From Setomelanomma holmii (lineage: Eukaryota > Ascomycota > Dothideomycetes > Pleosporales > Phaeosphaeriaceae): 64,000 nt of DNA. The stretch lies in NCBI GenBank assembly GCA_010015745.1, contig ML978210.1, positions 124,001 to 188,000 of the forward strand, in the 5' to 3' direction. Both the position numbers and the translations under genes were made by a program. Numbering within the stretch: the first letter of the stretch is position 1; each line of letters opens with the position of its first letter. This document shows, one piece after another, positions 54,266 through 61,617 of this stretch. The notes below the pieces were generated by a model, which saw only the letters and a program-made list of their open reading frames with translations, was not told the DNA's origin and made no database searches.

Positions 54266-56777
54266 ATGGCGTCCGGTCTTATCGGCATCTCGGTCGCTGT
54301 AACGCTGCAAAATCCGCCCAGCACCATTGTTCAAGGCACCGTGGCAGCTGTGAATGCGCAGACTTCCACGCTGACACTCGAGAATGGTATGATCTTGTAC
54401 TCCGAGACTCCGGAGTTTTTCTATGCTAATACGTGCTATAGTCTTCTTCCCAGGGTCCGGTCACCGTCTCAACTCATACCACGTTGAAGGGCACGCGATC
54501 GCTGACATCAAGGTCAACGTTGCGCCGCCAGCTGCACCTGCTCACCCACCACGATCCGATCCTCCTCCGTACTCTCAGTATGCTCCCAGCCACATGCAAC
54601 ACCCTCCGCCAAATGTGCAGCATCGACCTCAGCAGCCCTCGATTCAGCATGTGCAGCAACCCATCCGGCAGCCCATGCAGCCACCCACTGCGCAACCCGC
54701 ATCGTTCGTCGATCCTGCTATCCTGAGCATGGGCAAGCGCGCTCCTGCGGGTTCTTCTTCGATACAACCCGTGGCTGCGCCGCCGCAAGAGGCTCCTGCG
54801 ACGCCCATCAAGCCCCTCACGGCCGCCCGAGCAAACACCTTGCCAAAGAACACCCCCGCCTTTATTGGTCATGTGAAAGAGCGAAGCGTCAGGGAGCCGA
54901 GCGCGGCCACGCTGGAAGGACCGTTCTCATCTCTGGACATCGCAGATGCTGAGGAAGCGGACAGTGAGACGAAGACTGTGCAGCCTGGCGTGCGCAGGAC
55001 CAGCATCAACAAAACAAGGACGGGCAAGCCTATGGATGAGCCAAGTCCCCAGAAGCTCGATGATGGCGGCAAGAAGACTCGAAGAGGAGGCAAGTCCCGT
55101 AAGAAGGAACTTGCTGCGCAAGAGCGGAAGAATGGAGGGGATGTGCAGAGTGCGGATGGCACGCGCAAGGGGTATGTGCGATTCTCTCCTGCGTCTCAAA
55201 TTTCTGGAGAGACACGAGCGAGGACCACTTCGTGTAAGCATATACTGACCGATAACAGTAAGGGCAACGGCTGGAGGAACACGCCGATCCTGCAAGACGC
55301 CGAGCAGCCATCAGCGCGGACACCTGGCGTCATCGGAGGCAGAGTTGGTCTCGCTGCGGCGCATGCTTCGAAAACCAAAAGTCGACGACAGAAGGCTCTT
55401 GAGGCCACCAACGGCTGGGCCACAGAAGATGCGACCGATGTTCAGGACATGCCAGAATTTGACTTCCAGGCCAATCTGTCGAAGTTTGACAAGCGCACAG
55501 TCTTTGATCAGATCAGGAACGAGGACACAACTGCAGATGAAGATCGATTGGTCAGCTTCAACCGAGCAGCAGCCAGGCCTGGTACGCACGGAGGCAAGAA
55601 TCTACATCCTACGGAGAATGTGCTGGACCGAACGCTGAAAAGCACGACCAACACCAGCTCCGAAGATGAGGAGTCCGACTTTGGCAGCGGCCGCAACTCG
55701 CGGCGAGCCATGTCGAGAGCCTCCGTAAAGCGCGCCCCGACTCGGCAAGGTAGTGGAGTGCAAGCAGACATGGACATGATAGGCTCAGGACTTCTGCCGC
55801 GCACCAATCGATCATTCATCAGCCGGCCATATGCGTCTTCGCATGCAACTGGAAGTCCGAGGCCAGGCCGCATTGCGACTCCTCCCGACTCTCCGCTTGA
55901 GAACAGCACTCGAGGATGTCTACGCTTGCTCGGAAACGATCGCAGGTGCCACACGATCACCCCAGGTGGTATGCTCGCGGTGGAAGAGACAGCGGAGGTC
56001 GAGTTTGGTCTTTCTGAAGAGATGATCGCAGAGAACGCTGGCCGCGGTATTGCCGAAGCCGCATTGACGGCCATTAACCCTGGTGGTCGACGGTTAGCAC
56101 GCGAAAATCCGAACGCCCGTCCTGTCATTGTTGTGCTAGCAGGCAACCACAGAGGCGGGGCTCGAGCGGTAGCAGCAGCCCGACACCTGCAAGCGCGGGG
56201 CCCGAAAGTCATGGTGGCTTTGTTGGGCTTCGAGCGTGCGGCCGACTGGGACAAAGATGTGCGACGGCAGGTAGAAATATTCAGGAAATTCGGCGGCTCC
56301 GTTCGAACATGGCAAGAGACTGAGGATGCACTGAAACGACTCCAAGCACCACCAGAACTTATCATCGATGCGCTCCTGGGCCGAAACAAGGAGTTTGAGG
56401 CGCTTGGTGACCAGGATCGTCGCACAGTGCTCGGCATTGTCGGATGGGCAAACAAGTCTCGTGCTGCCTGCCTCGCGGTGGAAACACCCTCAGGCGTCGG
56501 TGGTTCAACGGGTGAAGTCGCTATCCTCGAGGGCGAGCCTCTGGAAGTCCGAGCAAAGTATATCGTCTGCCTCGGCGCACCGCGTACTGGGCTGCTCAAA
56601 GCATTGCAGAACGGCGTTGGTAGGGATCCTCAATGGCTGATATGGGTCGTCGACATTGGTGTCAACAAGCCATGGAGAGATGCTGGCATTAGTGGTGGAA
56701 AAGGGATCAAGTTTGGAGAGCACTGGGTTGTTCAAGCAAGATTTTCTCAGGAAGACGGACTGGAAGGAAAGGCTTGA
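54266..56777 (+). CDS. EDC3: Enhancer of mRNA decapping 3 (LSm - FDF - YjeF_N)
   Basis: Best model is three exons, 54266-54386, 54442-55171 and 55259-56777, giving 789 residues. Intron 1 (55 bp) is unambiguous. Intron 2 (87 bp, GTATGT donor, CTGAC branch, ACAG acceptor) is in frame and stop-free, so a naive translation reads through it. The N-terminal LSm-like domain (MASGLIGISVAVTLQNPP to IADIKV) is followed by a Pro/Gln-rich linker (PPPNVQHRPQQPSIQHVQQP), the FDF motif (EFDFQANLSKFDKRTVFDQI) and the YjeF_N Rossmann domain (MLAVEETAEVEFGLSEEMI, VIVVLAGNHRGGARA). Known role: P-body scaffold that binds Dcp2 and the helicase Dhh1, stimulating decapping. The family's YjeF_N domain mediates dimerisation. 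Confidence 0.94.
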
Positions 56778-57263
56778 GAAAAACACAGCTCTCCGTGTAA
56801 GATAGTCGGATTCTTGGTTTCTGCATTGCGGGGGTGTACTTTTTGGCATGGACAATTTGGATTCGAAGGATCAAGGCATTAGTGATTCCTGTTGCCCGGA
56901 AATGGGAGCCAGATCGCAAAGACGGAAAGACTTCAGTTGATAAGCATAAATCCAACGATATAAATTTACTGCTTGGTGCCTCTGTGTGATTCGTGAATGG
57001 ACTTGAGATAGTGACAACTGTGTCTCCCGCGGAATCCTTCCGAAGTTCGCAACGCAAGCCCCACGGAGAGCTCCAGCTAAGCTCTGAGCAACGACGTGGG
57101 GGCTTGTAAACATTGCTCCACTCTGACATTCACCTCAGTCAACTTCTCTTACACAATAGCCACCTCACCAATTGCCGTTGAAACTACGTCTCAACTACTT
57201 CCTCGAAACTCCCTCACCAGCACCGCCATCCTCAACTTTAACCCAACCATCGACCGTCCCGCA
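56778..57263. other. Intergenic region between EDC3 and the DUF1749 hydrolase
   Basis: The EDC3 3' flank and the hydrolase promoter. The open frame into 57096 has no ATG before 57264. Confidence 0.45.
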
Positions 57264-58229
57264 ATGGCCCATCCCGGCACGCTCCACAAATACTCCAAGA
57301 AACTCGTCGCTTTCGAACACGCACCTTCCTCACCTCCGCCCTCTACAGAATCGCCCAATACGCTCATTTGGATCGGGGGTCTTGGTGACGGGCTGCTCAC
57401 AGTCCAATACCCAACCTCCATCGCCGCATCTTTGCCCTCAACCTGGGTCCTTGCCGAAATCGTCCTGCGCTCCTCATACAATGGCTGGGCTACGGGTCGG
57501 TTATCGCGCGACGCACGAGAGATTGGAGAATGTGTGAAGTATTACGAAGAGCTGCGGCCAGGCAAGAAAGTCGTGTTGATGGGTCATTCAACAGGCTGTC
57601 AAGACATCATGGAATACCTCGTTGGACCTGACTCCCAAAGCCATCCGGGCGTAGATGGTGTGATATTACAAGGCGGTGTAAGCGATCGCGAGGCGTGGGA
57701 TGATATGCTGCAGACCGAGGACGAAAAAGCTGCATTCCAGGGCGTGGTGGATAAAGCGAAATCGATGATTGACAAGGGCGAAGAGAAAGAGTGTCTAAAG
57801 CTCAAGGGGAATGTAGTAGCTGAAGCATTGGGTGCGCCAATGAGTGCATATCGCACGTATTCATTGCTTGCGAAGGGTGGGGATGATGATTATTTCTCGA
57901 GTGATTTGTCGGATGAACACTTCGAAGGCACGTTTGGGAAGATCTCGGCCAGTACGTCCGTGTGCTTTTTGCTGGGCAGTGAGGATCCGTATGTCCCAAA
58001 GAAGGTTGATAAAGCGGAGTTGCTGGAGGGTTGGGCAAAGATTGTGAGGGAGGGTGGTGGGATGGTGGATAGTGTCAATGGAGGTGTTGTGCAGGGCGCG
58101 CATCACAATTTCAATGGCGATCCGGATGAGGTGGTTGCAGGTTTGGTCAAAAGGGTGGTGGGTTTTGTGGAGGGGTTGGAGAGGGAGAAGGAGAAGAGTG
58201 AGTCGAGTGCTGCTGGATCACGTTTGTGA
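57264..58229 (+). CDS. DUF1749/UPF0613-type alpha/beta hydrolase ending in a PTS1-like SRL
   Basis: Single exon of 321 codons from ATG 57264 (the longer frame upstream starts at a GTG). The alpha/beta-hydrolase features are LIWIGGLGDGLLTVQYPT, SSYNGWATGRLSRDAREI, the nucleophile elbow VLMGHSTGCQDIMEYL with the predicted catalytic Ser, a late Asp in LLGSEDPYVP and His in VQGAHHNFNGDP. These give a complete Ser-Asp-His set. Length and motifs fit fungal DUF1749 proteins, whose substrates are not established. The C-terminus AAGSRL carries an SRL tripeptide, a permitted PTS1, so peroxisomal import is possible; it follows a Glu/Lys/Ser-rich flexible tail that would expose it. Confidence 0.88.
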   Translation: MAHPGTLHKYSKKLVAFEHAPSSPPPSTESPNTLIWIGGLGDGLLTVQYPTSIAASLPSTWVLAEIVLRSSYNGWATGRLSRDAREIGECVKYYEELRPGKKVVLMGHSTGCQDIMEYLVGPDSQSHPGVDGVILQGGVSDREAWDDMLQTEDEKAAFQGVVDKAKSMIDKGEEKECLKLKGNVVAEALGAPMSAYRTYSLLAKGGDDDYFSSDLSDEHFEGTFGKISASTSVCFLLGSEDPYVPKKVDKAELLEGWAKIVREGGGMVDSVNGGVVQGAHHNFNGDPDEVVAGLVKRVVGFVEGLEREKEKSESSAAGSRL

Positions 58230-58234
58230 AGTTT

Positions 58235-58534
58235 CATTCTGGATCTGGATCTTGCAAAGCAAAGCGACTTTCTCTGGACTGGACACTCACACTGGACCGC
58301 GTTACAGATCGAAACACCGTCCCGACTGGCGCCACCGATCTCGGTAAGGGTGAACGGACCAGTTCATCCTCAAACCCGCGATTTTCTGGACCACCGGACT
58401 CGAGTCTTAGCCAGCACATCAAGCTTGGCAGTCGTGAACAACTTAACCCGACCCGCCCGATTGCCGTTCCTGAGGTCAAGAAGAAGAAAAGGCACCGTGG
58501 CAGGCGAGGAGGAAAGAATAAAACTTTTCCCTAG
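58235..58534 (+). pseudogene. PAM2-like and Lys/Arg-rich ORF without an ATG (member A of the PAM2 cluster)
   Basis: This frame contains SREQLNPTRPIAVPEV followed directly by KKKKRHRGRRGGKNK. The first segment has L, N, P and final P at PAM2 spacing, but Arg and Ala replace the key Ala and Phe. The same order, PAM2 then basic patch, occurs in the ORFs at 59413 and 60200. There is no ATG in the frame, and a coiled-coil-like stretch (LRLEQDLKALEVEMLSREV) lies further down in another frame. It is either a decayed copy or part of a spliced gene I could not resolve. Confidence 0.35.
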
Positions 58535-59412
58535 TGGCGAGGGAAAGTGTCAAGCCATGATCACACGAAAGGACTTGAGAAGCACGGAACCAACGCCGTG
58601 CAGAGGGACAGCGACTAAGACTGGAGCAGGATTTGAAGGCTTTAGAGGTGGAGATGCTATCGAGAGAAGTTACTGGAGAAAAAGATCACAAAAGCGCCCT
58701 ACCATCCGAAAGGCGGCCTCCTCTCCTCCCTAACGCTTCGTCCTCATTCCTGATCTACTCCATGTCCCCAGTCCGCCCCATGGCCCAGACCATTCACGGT
58801 CCCCCATTCGCGCTCGGGCGCTCCTCATCGAGCGCCGGAACCTAGGCCGCTGATGTTACGCCAGTCGTAACCCTGCTGGCTGCGAGGGGAATTGCTGGAT
58901 TGATATGGGATGTGTGGGTGTTGGGAGGGCATTGTGGTGGTGTTGTGGTGGTGTTGTGGTGGTGTTGTGGTTGGTGTGGTATCGGTGTGGTGTAGTGATG
59001 TGAAAGGGCTATGATCAGCGGTTGGTGAGCGTTGTGATGAGCTGAAGTTGTTTGTATGCTTTGATGACTGGATATTGGGCTTATGGTAGAAAGTTGCGTG
59101 GTGTATGGGGAAATGGGTCATGGTCTGAGAGGGATATATACGCTGTGCATGTGAAGAGTAGCAAGGTAGTAGTGTTTTCCAAGACTTTGAAGTCGTGGTC
59201 GGTGAAGCAGAGGGCCCAGATTGACGCGAGACTTGAAAAATGAAGTATGACCAACGACGGTGACTTCACAATTCGTTGATCGACAAGACAGTATAAATGT
59301 TGCAGAAACATAGCCATCGAGTATGAGGCCTTCTCGACAAGACATCATTTGTATTGAGTGCACAATTTCCGAATACTTCAATACACATACAAATCGCTGG
59401 ACTGATCTCACC
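58535..59412. other. Region between PAM2 ORFs with an 11-bp minisatellite
   Basis: Contains three perfect 11-bp units TTGTGGTGGTG at 58932-58964 and a partial fourth. A minus-strand frame of 98 codons (59121-58825; TTTPPQHHHNTTTMP) spans the repeat and is likely a by-product of it. A coiled-coil-like plus frame at 58633-58845 may belong to ORF A. Confidence 0.45.
58932..58973. repeat. 11-bp GT-rich minisatellite, 3.8 units
   Basis: The unit TTGTGGTGGTG repeats at 58932, 58943 and 58954, with a degenerate fourth unit to 58973. Confidence 0.8.
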
Positions 59413-59679
59413 ATGTTCTCCAAACTCAACACCAACGCCAAATCCTTCAGCCCCCCAACTTCAAAGTCCACAGGACCACCAACTGGGCCTAAGAAGAAAG
59501 ACAAGACCCATCACCAGTTCCATCGCGCATCCAAGACAACGACCCAAGCATCAAATCACGAGAAGACACCGTCGGCGTCCTACGCAAGCAGTCCAAGTCT
59601 TGGCGAATTCAGAAAACCACCAAGACAGCCACACGACTCTCGTAAACAATGGAAGCGAGAAAAATGGCAAAGAAGCTGA
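59413..59679 (+). CDS. Small basic protein with N-terminal PAM2 motif (member B)
   Basis: An 88-codon ATG frame whose product begins MFSKLNTNAKSFSPP. Residues 4-14 match the PAM2 consensus (S-x-L-N-x-x-A-x-x-F-x-P) at every key position; PAM2 peptides bind the MLLE domain of poly(A)-binding protein. A Pro/Lys region follows (TGPPTGPKKKDKTHH), then a Ser-rich stretch and a basic end (DSRKQWKREKWQRS). A second frame from about 59640 continues with EAERRKRDEDENFLNKK, which resembles the acidic-basic segment of the ORF at 60200, so a frameshift or short intron may hide a longer protein. No other domain is visible. Function beyond probable PABP binding is unknown. Confidence 0.55.
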   Translation: MFSKLNTNAKSFSPPTSKSTGPPTGPKKKDKTHHQFHRASKTTTQASNHEKTPSASYASSPSLGEFRKPPRQPHDSRKQWKREKWQRS

Positions 59680-60199
59680 ACGAAGGAAGCGAGACGAGGA
59701 TGAGAATTTCTTGAATAAAAAGGTGGCGGGTGGTACGTCGAGTCAGCGACATGGAGGAGATCGGGCATGTGCTGTTCAACAATCTGATGGAGGGAGGAGG
59801 AGTAAGCGTGCTGGGACTGTGTGGAGTATACCAAGACCGGGGTTCCAAACGGACGAGGAGACTTGGGCGAGGGCTAGGGCTTCCGGGTTTGGCAAGCATG
59901 GGACTTGAGATGATGAGTATTTCTGGATGTCTACGAAAACGGCATTTCTAGGAGAGACAGTGTTAAGTGCATGAGGGCTGAACAACGAGGTTCCAGATGA
60001 CGCGCTGTGTAGTGTACTTTGGTGGAAGTGAATTGTTTGTAGTCCATATTCGAGCGTGAAAGAGACCTCGGAACACGGTTGCGATAACGACTTGATGAGC
60101 GAGTGGTCATCTTTCCACAAGTGTTCATTCGCATTCCAAAACCCTCGAGATTGAAAATTGTTCTTTGACGAATTCGACGAGTACTCAAGGCGTCAGAGA
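59680..60199. other. Region between PAM2 ORFs B and C
   Basis: The first 250 bases may hold a further exon of ORF B in another frame (to about 59908). The rest is probably the promoter of ORF C. Confidence 0.35.
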
Positions 60200-60622
60200 A
60201 TGGCGTCCACCTCAAATGAAAACTCTGAGCGCTCAGAGCAAGAAACCACTCCCTCAAAGGTCCAGCAGGCGGATTCGAAAACCCCCAGACTTGACCCGAA
60301 CGCCAACCCCTTCGAGCCCGCAAATTCCACGCCAGGATCTTCGGCGGACCCGAAGAAACGCATACGCCAGTCGCACAAGAAGAATAAGGAGAATGCGCGC
60401 GCCAGGAAGGCTGGAACGAAGATGGGACCAACGACAAGCAGCGGCACTGAAGAGCAACCGGCTGTAAACGAGGAGGGAACAGTCACGCAAGAGGAGGAAA
60501 TTGTGGATACTGAGGAGGAGATGTTTCGAAAGGATGAGGAAGAGCATTTCTTTCGTGAGCCGATTGCGATGACGACACCGAAGCGCTCGAGAGACGCAAC
60601 AGCAGGAAGCCGAAGTGGATGA
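60200..60622 (+). CDS. Small protein with internal PAM2 motif, basic patch and acidic tail (member C)
   Basis: ATG at 60200 gives 140 residues. A polar N-terminus (MASTSNENSERSEQETTPSK) leads to TPRLDPNANPFEPA, which fits PAM2 with Asp at the Asn position. The basic patch DPKKRIRQSHKKNKENARAR comes next, then a Glu-rich region (EEEIVDTEEEMFRKDEEEHF) and a short basic end. The order PAM2, basic patch, charged helix is shared with ORF B. A frame beginning at 60619 is RG-rich (DRYGGRGVAGRYSSPKSTGR) and could be a continuation after a frameshift or intron. The likely partner is poly(A)-binding protein; the rest is unknown. Confidence 0.55.
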   Translation: MASTSNENSERSEQETTPSKVQQADSKTPRLDPNANPFEPANSTPGSSADPKKRIRQSHKKNKENARARKAGTKMGPTTSSGTEEQPAVNEEGTVTQEEEIVDTEEEMFRKDEEEHFFREPIAMTTPKRSRDATAGSRSG

Positions 60623-61095
60623 GACTCGAAAGAGGGCGGAAGTTACGTGGACAGGACACGATACAGCAGAGTCTCAATGAGTGGGAAGGAAGACATTGCG
60701 CAGATCGATATGGTGGTAGAGGAGTCGCGGGACGATACTCGAGTCCGAAATCAACCGGACGAGGAAGTCGATTGCCTGCGAGGTTCAACGGTAGGTGGTG
60801 TGCGAAGGTGTACGCGTCATCTCATAAAGCCAATTACACAAAGAATACAGGAGTCGAATGACCTTCGGAATATTTGTCAATCTGTTAGCGGCCAAGTGAC
60901 GTTCGCAAGAGTCTTCGTCGAACCACTACCGTGGTTGAAAAGACCCTGGAAGAAACAAGAACACGTGTCGAATGCTCAAGCGTTCTCGCACTTCGTCTTT
61001 CCAGGGTGAATTGAACACGCGCCGAGGAACAAATAATCCCGACAATAGCTCCCGTCGTCAAGAAAGCCAGCTGATCCACCAGATCCTTTGACGTG
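60623..61095. other. Region downstream of PAM2 ORF C
   Basis: Begins with the RG-rich frame at 60619-60861, possibly part of ORF C. Otherwise no gene-like frame is seen. Confidence 0.35.
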
Positions 61096-61617
61096 TCAGC
61101 CAAGTGGCGTCAGAACGAGTGGCTGTGATCCATGTTGGAGCATGACAACGAAATCTCCTGGCTGTGTATATGTGTTGCTGAGGAGGATGAGTCCATCGCT
61201 GTCCAGGAACAGTTCAGAGCGTGTCCTACCCTCCGGGCTCAGTGCCATCTCGTTGACCTGCCCAAAAAGAGCCGCGACTGGTCCGCCATGTAAATCGAAT
61301 CGAAAAAGTAAAGAAGGGTCCGGTGTTGCTGACCAGGCTGCAGCTGGTAGGACTGGCCGAGGTCTTCTCAGGATGTCCCTGAGATATCTCTGAGCGAGCA
61401 CCAATCAATTCGGTATGTGTTCTGCCTTAGGACCAAGCATGAGGAGTAGGTTCGTAGGAAGGGAAGCGTCGGATTGTTCCAGCATGTGAGGCCTACATGT
61501 ATTGACGAGGCAGCGGAACAAAAGTGCGGTACTTGAAGCTGTGGAGTTAGCTGCCATCATGTCCATGGTGTCTGCCGGAAGATATAGGCGTCGGATGATT
61601 GGATTACGAGAGTGCAT
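61096..61617 (-). pseudogene. C-terminal fragment of a HET-type protein with in-frame TGA
   Basis: One frame gives IIRRLYLPADTMDMMAANST, CRPHMLEQSD, then a TGA at 61405-61407, then GRTRSELFLDSDGLILLSNT and TQPGDFVVMLQHGSQPLVL. The last part matches the usual C-terminus of HET proteins, in which a glycine-rich strand pair is followed by a PGD block and a hydrophobic strand. It overlaps the stop of the HET-pseudokinase-ZZ gene by 14 bases in another frame. An intron removing the TGA is possible but not convincing. Confidence 0.4.

Noticed and set aside
55228..55258. A 25-bp intron in EDC3 (GTAAGC to ACAG)
   Set aside because: Too short for any known spliceosomal intron and its removal creates a stop. 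The 87-bp intron ending at the same acceptor fits better.
58825..59121. 98-codon minus-strand His/Thr/Pro-rich frame
   Set aside because: Its character comes from the 11-bp GT-rich minisatellite it spans; there is no independent support.
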